Shown here piece by piece: positions 35,901-50,938 of a stretch of DNA of 64,000 nt (position 1 is the stretch's first letter; each line of letters begins with the position of its first letter). Below the pieces are notes generated by a model. The model did not search any database, was not told where the DNA came from, and was given only the letters and a program-made list of their open reading frames with translations. This stretch comes from Lepisosteus oculatus. Its lineage: Eukaryota; Chordata; Actinopteri; Semionotiformes; Lepisosteidae. The DNA is taken from positions 44,458,979 through 44,522,978 of the forward strand of contig NC_090704.1 of NCBI RefSeq assembly GCF_040954835.1, given 5' to 3'. The translations under genes and the position numbers were made by a program.

Positions 35901-38900
35901 AGCAGTGACAGGAACCATTTATGAGATCACACTCTCCCGCCCCCTCTGCTTCTCAAGAAAAACACTCCTGCTGTGGCTCATTTCTTTTCGGTTACCGCAC
36001 ACAGACCTACCTACTTGAACAAACTCAGCCTGCATCTCCAGCTCTCCTGGTTTCAAAATAGATTGCACTAATTGTACGTTTTCTTAGTTTTTATAGTGTT
36101 TAAAATTCGTAAGATAGTCTGTTTATACTACTTTTGACTTTTGTCAGGGAACGTGCCCTCCTATATAAAAAAAAATGGACTGAGCTTTACGGTTTAGCTT
36201 TGCTCCGTATAATCTATCCCGTGTTTTGTAAACATTCATTCTCTCCTGGATGGAAGAGAAGTGTCGCTCATGGCCTCAGAAGCAGCGCCTGAGCTTCCAG
36301 CTGACCAGTGCATATCTGCAGCGGATCAGCTGTGTAAATGGGACACAAGAATATGATACTGTAGGTGTGGCTTCCGTTCATAAAGGAGAGGAAACAGTTG
36401 ATTAAAACCTGTTACCCCTGATGTTTACCTCTAAACAGTCAAGACAGCGGCGTGGCACTTTTCCAGGCTTGTGTTTGTTTTGCCAACTGTTATAAACACA
36501 GAGGGCTGCTCAGGATGACACGCTTTGTAATGTGTGAACTAGCCACGTCTGTTTGGAACTCCAAGCAGCCTACGGTAAGCCTCTTTTGTTAATCATGTAA
36601 CAGAATAAATATTCATATTGTGTTTTCTTCAATCCAGCTAAAGCCTAAAGTATTAAATCAAAATTTTGGCCTTCCCAGTGATCACAAATAGCTCAAGGTT
36701 CTTCCTTGGTCAGAGGCTTCTGATTTATCGTTTGTTTAAAACCTGGTTGATGTGGATCTCAGTAATTCTGCTGTCACCACATTGCTGTTTCGTACCGAAG
36801 CACGTAAACTCTTCTTTGCCTGTAGAGCGATGTTTGATGAGCCTTACAAAGGTGAAGATATTCATTTCAGTGAAATGTGGTTTTTCGTAAAACTGGTTCT
36901 CTCTGATGGGTACTGAAAAGGGCCTTAGAGCTTCTAGGCTTCCAGGAGCGCCAAACCTTTCTCTCAGCCACTCTCTCGGATCAAAGAGACAGGCCTGACT
37001 CCGGCCTTGTCACCACACATTCCCATGAAGGGGAAAGAAATCAGGACTGGTGGCACCGTTTTCTAAATAAAATAATATTAATCAGCTAAGCCCTCCGAAA
37101 ATGAATGGAACAGCAGTGCTGTCAAGTCTTAGACCAGCAGGAAGACGGCGAAGCCTTGTAGGCTAGCGCACGCGGCCTCGCGTCACCATGGCAACAGGGG
37201 TCAGCCCATGGTGAGCGGCAGGCCCCGGGGGCGGGCCTAGCCGAGATTGACAGGAGCGGGGAGTGACTCACTCAGGCTGTCGTGTCAAGTCTGCCGTGCA
37301 GGCTGGGGGTGTTTGGCCTCTGTCTGGCCTGGCAGCCGGGCTGGAAAATGTGCGTTTGGGCCTTTAAGAAGCCTCCGTGTGGCTCTGCAGCTATGCGCTC
37401 CTCACCACAGAGTGAATTCCAGCACAGCGGCTGTTGTCGGGAGCCAATCGCTTTCTTGCAGTTCCCTCTGGGCAGCGGTACAACACATGGGGCTCCAGAG
37501 CTCAGATACCTGGGGTGTGATTCATGCCTCTGCAGGCCGGCAGCTCACTGTGGACTCACTTCCTTTCATCTGCTCGTCAGGCCCAGAAGACACATGACAC
37601 GTACGACACCGCACAAACATTTCTTTCATGATCTTGGTCTCGCTTCAGCGTCTCGGGGCAGACGAGGGGAGAAACGACAAAAGCACCTAATCAGAATGGG
37701 CACCCACCTCGTGACCCCTAAAATGTGGAAGAAAGAGACGGAGATGAATTCATCCTGAGGCTTCCAGGACTTCTACATTAGCAATGTGCACAGTTTTTTC
37801 AAGAGTTCAAACATTGTGCTGTGTGATGTCGTCTGTAGTGAGCCCGCTTTTGTTTATTTATATTTTTTGTTGTACATTTTAGGTTTAGTTGGAGTACTTT
37901 TTTTTTTGGGGGGGGTGAAATATTTATCTTTTTCTCATTGTCTGTGTGTGGGCCGTCAGTGGATGAAGGAGCAGCCCGCGGTGCGTGTGCTGTGAAGGCA
38001 GTGTTTGGGAGCATCCTTCTGTGTGATGTAGGTCAGGTGTGGCCTTCGCTGTAGGCCAGGAGTGGCCTAGCCCCTTTCCTCTGCTGATGCAAGGCAGGAG
38101 GTTGTTTTTTTAGGTCACCCTGGCAATCTGCTTTGAATTAACAAGTGTATTAAATTATTTTTTATTTAGTACATTCTATGGCGGTTGGAATGAGTGCCTA
38201 AACGTGCTTCAGTCCTTGAGGACCAGTGCCAACCGTTTCTCACTCCACTGAATGTTCCCAAGTTAAAAGAGCCAAAATAACGGCCTTTCTTCTAGAAACA
38301 GAGGATTTAAACAGGATCAATGAATCCTGTTGGATCATGCCTTTTCACCAATGGAAACGTCTGTTCCAGCCTTTTGTGCTAAAAACATCTTATGAATATT
38401 GCAAAGGTTACCGATGAGAAGAAGCCATTGGTCCCATCTAGCTCTGTTGGTTGCCTGCAGGCATTTGAGCTGTGGATTTTGTCTAGCCACTCCTTGGAAG
38501 AAGCCCGATTTATCATAAAAAATATGGCTATATCCTGTAAGTAGTGTTCCATACTCCCTCAACCCTTTGTGCTCAGTGGTGCCAGCCTTTGAAGTTACTC
38601 TGAGGTCCTGCTTTGTCCACTGTTCAAAGCTGAGAAAGATTTAGCTCAATTCACCTGTCAGTGTAGGGTAGACATTGCATCCATTTTGTGTTGCGTTTTG
38701 CTTTCTGTTTAGTCTCATAGGATCAGCAGGGTTTGTGTGGGACGGACTGCACCCGCACTGTATAAAACTCATGAGTCCGTATTCTAAAGCCTAGCCGCAG
38801 TATGCATAGATCTTTGATTTCCCCCTGGTGGGTGTTCAATAGAAAGCAATCAAAGATTCTGGCTTGGCGGGGAGTTCTGCCCAAGAACCTTAGTGTTTGG

Positions 38901-41900
38901 TTCATATTGGTTGCTTTCTGCAAAAATCAGTTTTACGTTTTGTGGGGTTTTGGAGGAATCAGCTGGAATACATTCAGTAGTGGGAAGCCCCTCCCCCCAT
39001 ACAGTTTTGTAGTAATCATTCAATCAGAAAGTCTAAATCTCCTGTGTTTTACTCCCCCAGAAATGAATTTGGCTAATGAACGTTTGTCCATTCTCTCTGC
39101 TGGAGCAGTACATGTGTGGAATGTCTGGAAACATTAGTCACCATCACCAGATAAATTATAGGTTGCGTTAGCATACTTACACTGGTATCTTTCTTTTCAT
39201 CTTTCTTTCAATTATGTACTTTAAAAAAGGAGAACTTCCTAGTTTTTTCTGGCTTAGTGTCCTCTTTCCTGAAGTCACAAGGTTTTATTCTTTCTCTGTG
39301 GTTGGAAATGAAATATGACTCAGCCTACAATTTAGACACGTAGCCTATTAAAGATTTAACTTGCACTCCTCTGGTTCTCTATTAGCCTCTGCCTGATGTG
39401 TGTGATATCTGAGAGCTACTTATTACAGTGCCATCAGTGCCAATCATGTGGCAATTGAGGAACAGAAATGTTGACACATCAAGAAACATCTATATCCTCT
39501 TAAATTCACATACCCTTCAGTGAAAAATGGTTAGCACTTAAGAGGGAAAAAAAGGAAGTCTAAAGCTCCTGCCATCATAGAAATTATTTCGAAAACTAAA
39601 CTGACAGCCCTAAAGATGGACTGAAAGCAGAAGAGATTTAGCTAAGTGTGAGAATGTAACTTACACAGATGATTTGTGATGCAAATTAGTCTTGGTGTTA
39701 ACACAGAACAAAGGCTGCTTCTCTTTTTTCTGTTATAAAACATTATCTGTGTCGTAGATAACGAGGCATTGGCTTTGATGCGACATTGCAAGATACAAGA
39801 AAAAAAAAGTTGCAAATTGTAGTTTTGTAGCTGAAAAAAGAAGTCGCGTGCTGCCTTTTAACCACAGTCATGTCCTGCTCAGATGTGTTCACCCCGAACT
39901 GGGGGGCTTATCACCCTCGGTCCACATGTCCTCCGGATGGCAGAACACACACGTCTTTGGAATTGCGGGGCCCAGGATCCGCGGGTGGCTCTGTGGTTCA
40001 GGATCTGCGCCTGTGACTGGAAGGTTGCCGGTTCAAATCCCGTGGCCGGCAGAGGAATCCTACTCCGTTGGGCCCCTGAGCAAGGCCCTTAACCCCAGCT
40101 GCTCCAGGGGCGCCGTATTAAAGGCTGACCCTGTGCTCTGACCCCCAGCTTCTCTCCCTTTCTGTGTGTCTGTGCCTCATGGAGAAAAGCTGGGGTATGC
40201 GAAAAGACGAATTCCTAATGCAAGAAATTGTACAGGGCTAATAAAGAAACATTCACCAAGCGTCCCGTGTCCCTCTGGGAGGTGGCAATGAGCTCGCCTG
40301 CCCGAGCTGGACCTCTGGCCCAGACTGTGCTCCACTCCAGAACAGGGGTGTACTTCCACATCGGCAAGTCATCCGTCAGCGCTGGAGCCCGAAGAGCAGG
40401 GGGTTTCCAAAGCGAGGCGTGTCGTTCTGTTTCGGATGTCTTGTCCTCCTGTCTTCGAGAGGAGAGGAACAAGAGGCAGGGGGGTGGAGAAAGCGTGGAG
40501 GTCTTGCGAAATGTGGTCAGTGTGCTCTTAGGGCTGGATGAAGTAGACTGGAGCTAGAAATGGGAACTGCACCTTAGCTAGAGAGTGAGAAGAAAGGCAC
40601 GATGTGATGCAGAGGGTATCCCACTTGACTGACTCCGCTGTAAGCTTCCTCAGCTGTAATGGGGACCTTATGGTGAGGAAAGATCTAACTACACCTCTGT
40701 GGTCTAGCTGCTAATTAGGAACCTGGAGCCGAAGCAGAGCTGTGCAGTGAGCTACACTGTGGAACAAAGCAAAAAAAGCCTGATCACATTACTTTTAAGT
40801 TTTACTGGGGTTTTCTTTTAATCAGCCTTTCCTTGAAATAAACAAAACAAGACTCTCGGCAGGCTTAGCTGGGGAGATGCCATTCGGAGTGCAGATAGAA
40901 CTCCGCAGTCCAGACGCTGCCAGCACGAGTCTGTCCAACACGACCCACAGGCCAGGGGTGGAAACTGCAGGGAAGTGCCTTTACTCCAGGAGACTGCTTC
41001 CTTGTGAAGGAAGGGTTGTGGGAGTCTGGGACAAGCTACCCACACTGCTTTCAGGGGTCGTCTGGATGCTGTGCATTGAATTGATTAATGTACGCATAAG
41101 CAGGCAAGCCAGATAGGCCAATGTAGTGCAGGTACTGGCAACTGAAGAGTCTGTTGGCTCCATGCTGCAGCTGTCTGCTTTGAAAGCCACAATGTGCTAC
41201 GCACTGGGTGCCAAGATAATATTTGATCTTTCTTCCTTTGAAATTTCAGGAATTGCCAGGACACCAAGCGGAAGGCTCAGGAAAGTGTCGGATCCCACAA
41301 GCCCAAGTAAGTCCTGATTCGACGTCGGCTGAGGTTTTTGTCTTTTGGGGAAATGGCAGAAAAAAAGCAGCACATAGAGCTGTGGTGCTTCACGATACGC
41401 ATCACAGAAGACTGGGGCAAAGCGTGGTAAATGTGCAGTAATAAGCATGGGAAGAGGTAGCGGGGAAAGTAACAGGGCAGATAAAAATCCAGCGCGCTGC
41501 CGGTGTGTGATTTATCCAGGACGGAATTCATCCATCATTCCTTGGGAGGCAGCTGGTGGCAGTGCTTTAAGAATAGCAAAGCCAGCCCAGGCTGGACTCG
41601 TGCACGGATGGGGTGGAATGCTGGCACGAGGCTGCCGTCCGCGGTCACAGCGCACTGCGGAGGCATGCCTTCTGGGGTGGGAAGAGCAAACGTCTTCCTG
41701 CACCATCAGCAGTTCTGTCAGCGAGGCGGGGCGGGGAGTCACGAGCTGGGGCTGTCCAGATGTGAAGCCTGCCCTCCTTTCCCCTTTTCCGTGCACTCAC
41801 ATCTGAAAGACGGACGTCTCCAGCACCGTGTGTCTCGGGCAGTGGTTGGGAACACGCATCCTGTCCCAATCCCACCACGTCTTTAAATAAAGCATTCCGT

Positions 41901-44900
41901 CTTGTGCAGAACGCTAGACCTCCTGCCAACATAAAGTCATCCCTCAAGAGGAGAATTTGCTTCGGTGCGGAGGCTAATTGTTCCCCAGCCTTTAGGCGTT
42001 TCGGCTCCTTTTGCCCTTTGTAATGTACCTGTCTGTTATTATGAGGGCTTGCGTGTTCTTGCCAGTGTAATGTGGTTGTGTAACTAGCATGTTCCCAGCT
42101 GGGGTGTCATTAAGTTGGGCAGAGTGTGCGGCGGTCTCTACAGCCAGCAGCTTCCACTGGAGGGAGGTGTTGACAGGTACAGTATGTGCGAGGGCTACAT
42201 CGTGTCGATAAAGACCGAGGCCGATCCTCCAGTATCTCCAACCACACCATCCCTGGAATGTCAGCCCCGTTCAAGAGGAGGGTGGGGCCAAGATTCCTCA
42301 TGACAGGATAGCGCAGAAGCCCCCTCTGGCAAAGCACCGGAAAACCACATGCTTACCGGTTAAAGAGTAAGAAGTGCTGTTACTATTTCAGATGTGTGGA
42401 CTTGGATCAGACAGATTTTGCTTTCCCTTCTAAGCTCCGGTGACTCTGTGGGGTCATTGTCACTGACCCACATCAAAACATTTTAAAGGTTTTTTTTGTT
42501 GTTGCTTTGGCCGGTGGCCACATTTACAGTAGGTAGCTGCCCTTGTTCTCACGTGTTAACAGTATGAGACCAAAATCATTAGAAGAGCTTCCTCCTGTTC
42601 TCGGGTTTTGTGCCGCGCAAGAGCAGCCTTTTCTCCTCCTGTTGGTGGTTTAAGTGCAGCCTTTCTCTGGATTCTGAAATAAATACGTTCGTATTTTGGA
42701 AACCTTGAATGAAAACCTGAAAAAAAAATTAAAAAAAGAAAAGAGTCTGATTGTGTCATTAAAAATAGTCGTGCAGTTGAGAAGTACCGTGTTCATAATT
42801 TGGGAGGAGTTTAATAGCAGGTGAGGTTTATGGACCCCCTGGGTACATTTTAGAATAAGGTCAGAAGGAAATCCAAGATTTATTTATTTCTGGGGAGGGT
42901 GTGAGTCACCTGCAAGGAGTTCCATGTGCCACAGAGCATCACCCACCTTGTTAATCAATAATTGCAGCCCAGTGGCAGGCCTGCTGGATAGTCATGGACA
43001 CTGTGTCTGGCCCAGCTGAGAACCATTCAGTAACCCCTCACACACATAAAATAAACATGCTGTCTTCTGTGGGAGAGCGGGGTTATCTGTTTCGTGCATT
43101 TTAAAATAAACCATTTGCTCTGTCAGCTTGAACACATCACACTCTGGTACCATTTTCTGGTTGTTTTGATCGTTTGAACAGCAGTTTTTCCAGAATGTTT
43201 TCCAGAGAGAGAGGGAGAGAGAGAGAGTAAGTCTGAGCACAGCGCAATTTTTGTCTTAAACAATTAGAGTGATGGAGAGAAGCCTGTATGTAAACAGTAT
43301 AGGCTGCCTCATTTGATTTGGTTTGTGGATTGGCCATGATTCAGACACGATAAGAAGGTAGTAAACTCTACCTCTCTTGATAGAAATCCTCATCAGTGAA
43401 ACACATATTTGAGAAGATGACCCTGATCAAATGGATAACACACCACAGTTACACTAAACAGGCTTCAGTATGTCCAGAGTGCACTAGCGTGTGTACTTAT
43501 TTAAAACACATAACTCCAATCCCCTATAGATTGCACTGGCTCCTAGTGCAATTCAGAGCATTTAGAGATTTATTTTAAGGTTCTTCTGCTATTGCATTAC
43601 TATAGTCCCGCAGTTCACCTTCAATCTTCTGTTTCAAGTCTTCGACTCTACCAGGGATCAGACTCCACACCGCGGGGGAGTGTGTTTTTAACTGCAGTGC
43701 CATAACTGGACCTCTACGACTGTTACTAGGATCTATATTTGAAAACTAAAGTGTGCATGTGTGATTTAAAATCTTTTTGCCTCTGATATTTATCCTGTGT
43801 TCTATTATACAGAGAGGGCGTTTATTATTAAAATGTATCAGTCTTATTATGGGAAGAGTTCTTCAAGAGATTTAGGAGTTAGGAAGATGCTCAGGAGGAT
43901 ATCATCCCATTCATACCTGTTACTCAAGAGTGACACATACAGCATTGGGGACGTGGTGCGATTAACAGACAGCTGATCTTTTCTGAAAACCATTTTGGAG
44001 CAATTTTGTTTTTATTTTAGAATAAGAAAAACAGAAAAATGCAGAACTGTGCCACACCTTGTCTCCCCCCAAATCTGTCGGTACCGATCTACGAGGTCTG
44101 TACCCCAGGACCCTGAAAATGAAGTCAGATGATAGACGTAGTGTCCAGAAAGAACTTGGCCATCCGATCCAGGCCAGCCTCGCTGCAGTCGTCCTCCCTG
44201 CAGAGAGCGGTAGAGAGCTCCTTAAAAATAATCCCAAGAGAGCAGGATCCACTGAAATCTGGGGAAGATCAAGTCTTCTAAACTGATCATTTCTGGTTTG
44301 GCTGTGTCTTAAGCCCCTTAGTGAGTCACAGTCTCATTATGTGATCTTTAACCTGTGTGAAATGTAATGGCCACATCAGAGGGGTCAGAGTGCATAACCT
44401 CTTGCCTGAATAATAACACTATTTCAATAGCACTTATCTGTGCAGTTCAGATAACCTTGCTGCACTTCTGTCTGTTCCTGATGCAACACTTCAGAGGAGC
44501 TGGCGCTTAGCTGTTTAGCTGTGCCTTGGTTAAAAACTTCTCCTAGCGAGTAGGCTTGCAAACCGTCCCTCACATGAGCGCGGTGTGTATCGAGTGGCTT
44601 TGTCTCAGCCCTGTTATTGCAGGCTGTTAGTAGCCCCGAGCTCCGGAGAAATCAAACAGGAGACGTTTTGAATTTTCTTAGCCCTCTGGCGATGAGTGGA
44701 GTGGGTTATTTTGGGCTGGGGAGTTCAAGTCACATGGCCTCGGTTTTCCATTTCAAAGACACAATGCTGCTTCAGTGTCAAGGCAGAAAAGAAAGAGACG
44801 CAAAAACTCCATATGATCAGCACATGGCAATGTGGTAATTTTGGATGCATTCATTATCGCAACAGATTGAAGAAATTAGACTGAGAAAGAGAGAGAGAGT

Positions 44901-47900
44901 GAACAAGTGAGCGAGAGAAGGCAGAGAGAGCGAAAGGGGAAGTCTCCAAAAAAAAATTTGAGGGGAAAAAAAGGCAGACATTACATGTGGCTTCTGGAGG
45001 GTGTGAACTAGTTATGGAGGGAGACAAAATTGCAGGTAGGTTTGTGGAAATTCTTCTTTTCTGAACCTGAGTGGCTGCTTTTCAGGGTTGACGTTTTCTC
45101 TGCTTTATTTTGTCCTTGAGTAATCTGCAGTGGGCAGAGTTCAGCCGCTGCCTGTGTCTCAGACCAGCACACAGTCAGTCTGCATTTTATTTGGCTGCAG
45201 TGTTCAGGCAGACACCAAGCTAACGCACCCTGCCTGCCTGCCTGCCTCTGAACAGCCAGAGAGACTCCCAGGGATTGTTCATTGATCGAGTTTTTACCGG
45301 AGTTTCACACTGAAGCAATTCACGTATTTGGTGACTCCGGGCAGTGTCTGAATTGTACTTAATGGAGTTTTCTTTAACTTCTGCATTGAGTTCAAATAGC
45401 AACGCTGAGTAGGCAGGAAGAGGGCGGCTGTCACATACAGCAGTCTATACATTCCTTTTTTGTATGCCAGTGCATGCTGGTGCACTGTTCATTACTGGCA
45501 TGAAAAAAATTATTTGTAGAAAAGGAGTTGCAGATGAATTTGGTGTTCTGAACTTGCACAGTTGTTTATCGTTGTTATTCATATATATTAGATTGTTTCC
45601 TCTAGTGTTTGAAAGGACAGATTAACTCTACAGCTGTATATGCTTTGTTACACACTTTGGTATACATTTGGTGTAGTTACGCACTGTTGCAAATGTGTAT
45701 ATAAACTGGACTTAATTGGTCATTGTTGGGTTTATGAGAAGAACATTCCACTGCTGCTCAGTGGTTTGAACGCATATGTGCATAGCTGTAAGGCATGCTT
45801 TACTGTAATTGTATGAGTGGTAATAAGTATGTAATGTCCTTTCAAGTCTATGCCACACCTACACTCATTGTTTAATGAAGGATGTGCAGTTCCAAGCAGA
45901 GCAAGCAGCACCAGGTACAATTCAGTCCCCAGTGATCTGGTGCTTCAACAGGGGAAATCAGAAGACAGCCTGTAATCATGGGTGTCCATCCCTGGTTCTG
46001 GAGAACCAGTGTGTCTGCAGGTTTTCTAAGTCTCCGTAAGAGACCTTAATTGGTCAGTCATGAGCTGGTTACGCTTGTGGAGTGCCGATCCACACTAATA
46101 TGAGTGGACCTGAACTGGACATCCCTGCTGTTTCTCTTGGACGGACAGCTGATCGGCCCCCTGCATCAGGACTGTAGTTCAATCCCATCGGACATGGTGG
46201 GATTTCTGACTCATGCTCCTCTTTATTCGTGACTTCCCCTGCAGAGGTTTGGTACTCATGAAGGAGTGACGTGGTGATAACGCTCAGGAGGAGCTGGAAA
46301 GCTGGAAAGATGAAAAATATATTAGTCATGATCAGACGATGCTTAAAAAACGCAGGATAACAAGGGCTAAGGTTTGGTGCAAGAACCATTTTTAATCCTT
46401 TTGGTCACCATGTTGCAAAAAAGGGTGTTGAAGCAGTCACTCCAAAGAAGATCCACTGAATATTTTCCCAGGCTTACAGGAATGTCCTTCACGAAAAGAA
46501 CTGAATCTTCTCGGTGCTCAACAAAGAAGACTGTGAGGGGAACCGATCTAAATGTCCAAAATCCTCTAAGGAATTAACCAAGTCGACTCAATAGACCTTT
46601 TCAGAAAGAACAACCAATCAGGAACCAGAGGGCACAAATGGAAGTGACAGAGAAATGCGTTAAAAACCCAGACCAGGAAGCATTTCTCGACGCAAAGAGT
46701 TGTGGGAGTCTGTGCCAAGCCACCCAGCCATGGTGTTGATGTTGACACCTGGGCGTCTTTCAAGAAGTAGCTTCTGCAGATTGATTCATGGATTATTGAA
46801 GTACTTGTAACCAACAGAGCAAGCAGGGCCAAGCAGCCTTCTCCTTTCTAACACTGTTAAAAGGAATTGAAATTGTGGGGCAGACGTGTAGAGAGAATGC
46901 AAAGAATGTGACTGGAAAAAGGTATAAATCTCTGCACTTCTTGTGTGGGTCTTCCTGTTGTTGTACTGCATTCCCAGCTGTCCTCTGTGACTATAATGGA
47001 TGCCGCTTGTAGCTTTCAGAGACTGGTCTCTGCCTTAAAGCCTTGTGGATATACAGTATCACAGACATTCAATATTACTGTATGGTCATGCCATCCATTA
47101 GAAGTTTATTTCTTTGCTTTTTAATCTTGTTATTATAATGAATAAATGCTAATATCCTAGTCTCTCAGTTCTTAAAGATCTAAAGAACAAAACTATAAAC
47201 TGCTTTTAGTTCTGCATTGGTTTTGTAATTGGTCAAATACAGTAAATTAATGTTCACTCATGCCAGTATTATCAACATTTTCAATACACAGCATGAGAGC
47301 TTCATTACAGTTTACTTATATATTATCGATTTATACCGTTGCCGTCAGCACAGGTTCAAAACAGGTCCCAGTATGAAACCTAATCTCTGAAGAACATGAG
47401 GAGAGGAATGTCAGTAGATTTGTTGGGTTTGTGGCTGTTCTCTTAAGGTGTTCGTTCAGTGCAGAGCATGTATACCTGTTAGACAACAGCAGTGCCTTTT
47501 CTTTGAGTATGTAGTGCAGTGAATTAGTCACAAGGTGCTGCTGTGTGCAGAGACTGACAAGAAAATGGCCTTACTTTGTAAGTCAGTCTTGCCACATCAC
47601 TCTCATTGTCACACACACAATGACTGGCTTATTGCAGTTCTTTCCACATGAGGCCGCCCAACAAGCATAAACTGACTCGTTGCTTTCCTCTGAAATGTTC
47701 ATATCTGTTCTGCACTTTCTCAATGCTAATAGAAGCGACAGATAGGTACCTTTCGATCAGCGGGCTCCGGGTTTCTCTTCCAGCCCACTTCTCATCAGTC
47801 CTTAACAACCTCAGTCACCTCAATACTGGCGTAGTTTTCCCAATTCCAGCGGCTTGTTCCAGCTCGTCAGGTGCTGATGCTTTAAAGAGACCCCAACAAG

Positions 47901-50900
47901 TGGCAGTCGATCGTTCTCCCAAGCTTACGCCACAGAATGTGTTTGCTCTGTCTTAGCTGCACACAGGTGATGTCGTGGTTCAGCTACAGTACGTGCTTCA
48001 TCACCATTCCCCTGAAGTTCACACGACTCTCTCTTTACCGCGGTGTTGCGCAGCAGATGTTTTTAAGGGTGCATGCTTGCAGACAGTGACAAGGTTTGCA
48101 GACCAGAGCCACAGCCCCAAGATTTTCTCAGAGCCAGATACAAAATGAAACAAGCAAAAAGATTTTGGGTTATGTCCAGATTTATGAATTTCCAGAGGAC
48201 GCAAATGGAATCTACGTGGAAGGGTGTTTAAAACTGAGAACAGGAGGCACTTCTTTACGCCAAGCAGTGTGGGAGTGTGGAACAAGCTGCCCATCCATGT
48301 AGTAGAAGCCTTCACTCTGGCTTGTTTTCAGGAAACAGCTGGATGAGATCCTCCCGTGACTGACCCGTGCTTGGATCAATTAGCTACTACAGTAACTACC
48401 AAATGGACAAAATATGGCGATTGCCAACCTATGATGCAGCTGAATTAACAAGCGTTAACCAGGCGCTTACCACTGCAGGAGCTATAAACCTGAGAAAAAA
48501 AACGTTACAGGCAAGAGAGGCTCAATTGACTCCTCTTGCCTGATTGGTTTCTAGGAGCTCTGTGGATCATGAACATCATTTAGCCGTTTCTTGACCAGCA
48601 CCCAGGGAATCTGTTTCATCATCGTGATTGGGGCAGCTCGTCGCAGACCCCTGCAACCCTTGGTGTAAAGACGTGGCTCCTGTTTTCGGTCCTCAGCGTG
48701 CATCCTCTTAATTTCCATGTGTGTCCTCGGATCCTTCTCCCCATAGCGCTTCGAACTCCATATGCAAGTGCGCGTTACAACAGGCCACCGCTGGGTGGCA
48801 GCATTAACCAGCCGTTTCTTCCGTTTGACGCGGGCCTTGCTGCTCTCCTGCTGGCATTGGAAGTAGAGCGTGTGTTTGACCGTCACTGAGCCGGCATTGT
48901 TTGTGTTTTGACAAATCCCCTCCAGCAAGAGAGCCTCCGTGATTTTTTCTAGGACCGTTCCAAAGCTGCTGTAGGGATTGTCTGCCTCCGGAGCGCAGGG
49001 CCGACACAGGGAAACTGTAGGCAGCAGCAGCAGCACGTCCCGGTCCTGCTTTTGCTTTGCGTGGGTTACCAAGGTTACGTGATCACAATTCAGGAAAGCA
49101 CGGAAAGAAACGCGGGCCACAGGTCCTGAAGCGGAGAACTAAATGTTTTGTTTTTTTTTTCTACTCGGCGCTGGGGCTGCTCCTCTGCTATATCTATAAA
49201 CGTTTTCGCCTGCTGTCCTGTAGAAATATGATTCTGCTGTCTTAAGACAGAATTAAATCAGGAAGGGCCAGGAAGCGATTTCTCAGCGTAACTACATGAC
49301 CAGGAAGGGTGATTCATTATCCTATATCCTACTTTCATCCATCCACCTCTTTCTCTAACCTCTTCTTCCAATTCAGGGGGGGGGCAGTTTGTCCCAGAAC
49401 TCAATCAACCTACTTGTATGTCTTTGGGCTGTGGGGGGAAACTGGATCACTCGGACGAAAACCCATGTGAGCACAGGGGAGAACATGCAGACTCCGCACA
49501 GACAGCACCCCGGGGTCAGACCTGAACCGCTGGTCCCCGCGCTGCGAGGCAGCAAAGCAAACCGCTGCGCCACTGTGTCCCCTCCTCATCTCATACATAT
49601 TGCGTATCATCACGGCATAGCCAGCGATGCAGTCGCGATGTTTGATCATCTACGCCGGATTTCTGCCTGTTGACCCAGAGTGTATCGCAGTATGGTAGAA
49701 ACTGGGATAACATTGGCAGGGGCTGGGCGCCGTCTCTTGAGCTGTCACAAAGGCCGGTTTGCCCTTCTCGTGGACAAAAATGAATATTCCCTGCGTGCAC
49801 GACGGCAAAGCTTGGCAGCTGCAGGAATCTGCCTCTTAACTGTGCTTCATAAGGAAAACGCCAGGTCCCCATCTCTGTGTCAGAGGCGCAGAAATCTGTG
49901 TAGCTGCACGTTTGTAGCCAGTCTGTCTACGCTCTGGCACGTCTTTCTGTTATACAGATGAAATATTTTCTCCCAGAGAGGATCGAAGAGATACAACATC
50001 TGCTTTTTTTGAAAAAGAGGAAGCTGGCACAAGACTGTGGTAGGCGATGTTTCGGTGACTCACAGGATCTATAAAAATTTCACGTGGATCCTAAAATCTG
50101 TTGTCTTATCGTTTATTACCCCCCCACCCCCTTGCACTTTTATTTTATTTTTCCTTTCGAGAGACATTATACTGTAGGTCATTTTCATCAGCTGCAAATA
50201 CAGTTCGATGTCTAAAGTAAGTGAATGAAAGGATGATCCCATATAATACATTCCGTCACCACAGGGATACACTAAACTCCTGCAGCTCTTGGATTTGCAG
50301 GAAATTGGACTGCCATCCATTTTCCATAAAGATGCCCTGTATGGGATTTCCTCTGTGAGTCATACTTTACGTTTTTTTTATCCCGGCGGCTATTTTTTTT
50401 AAAATAAGGTTTCCAGGCAGATGAAAAAGACTTCAGAAATGGCTGACGTTTCGCAGGAAACCCAGTTCTTGAAAAAGCTCTGGGGCTCTGGCGCAGAATG
50501 TGGGTTTCAGAGGGAGGCACAGGTAAATTGTGCATCACCTGGCCAGCGCAGACTGTTGTGGATACGCCTGCCTAGATACGGCTCGTTAAGCGCTGGACAC
50601 GCATCAGGGCTGTTGGGCTTGAAATCATGTTTCGGTGTTTGATGGCTTTCCAGTCTTTTGAAGCACACGCTTCAGAAAAGCGGCACATGCTGGGTTTATT
50701 AAAAAATAAGAGGCCGGATGTTTACGGTTTTTATAGACAGCCTGTTTTAACGTAAGTGGCTTTTTAAAAAGATTTTTTTTGTGTGTCCATCTCGTGGCCA
50801 CTTCTTCCGCAGGCCTGTGACACGCCAGGGAGCGTGAGCAGCAAGGTGTGGCGAAGGAGAGAGGTCAGGCCATGGCAGGGTTTCATTATTTATCTTGATA

Positions 50901-50905
50901 GATTC

Positions 50906-50938
<33 letters not shown>

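Noticed and set aside
37188-37211. ATG in good context followed by gtgagc, considered as another SEPTIN9 first exon
   Set aside because: It would end in phase 2, not phase 1, and MATGVSP does not resemble a known septin 9 N-terminus that I can recall.
40000-40072. tRNA-like sequence with A and B boxes
   Set aside because: It does not fold into an obvious cloverleaf with a paired acceptor stem and continues into a SINE body, so it is a SINE head rather than a tRNA gene.
41447-41947. Overlapping open frames on both strands after the v1-type exon 2
   Set aside because: All are explained by GC-rich intron sequence. None continues a septin sequence.
48551-49120. 189-residue minus-strand open frame, the longest in the window
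   Set aside because: Its C-terminal third is the dispersed repeat at 48555-48745, the rest has no motif, and it lies antisense in a SEPTIN9 intron. It is probably chance plus repeat.
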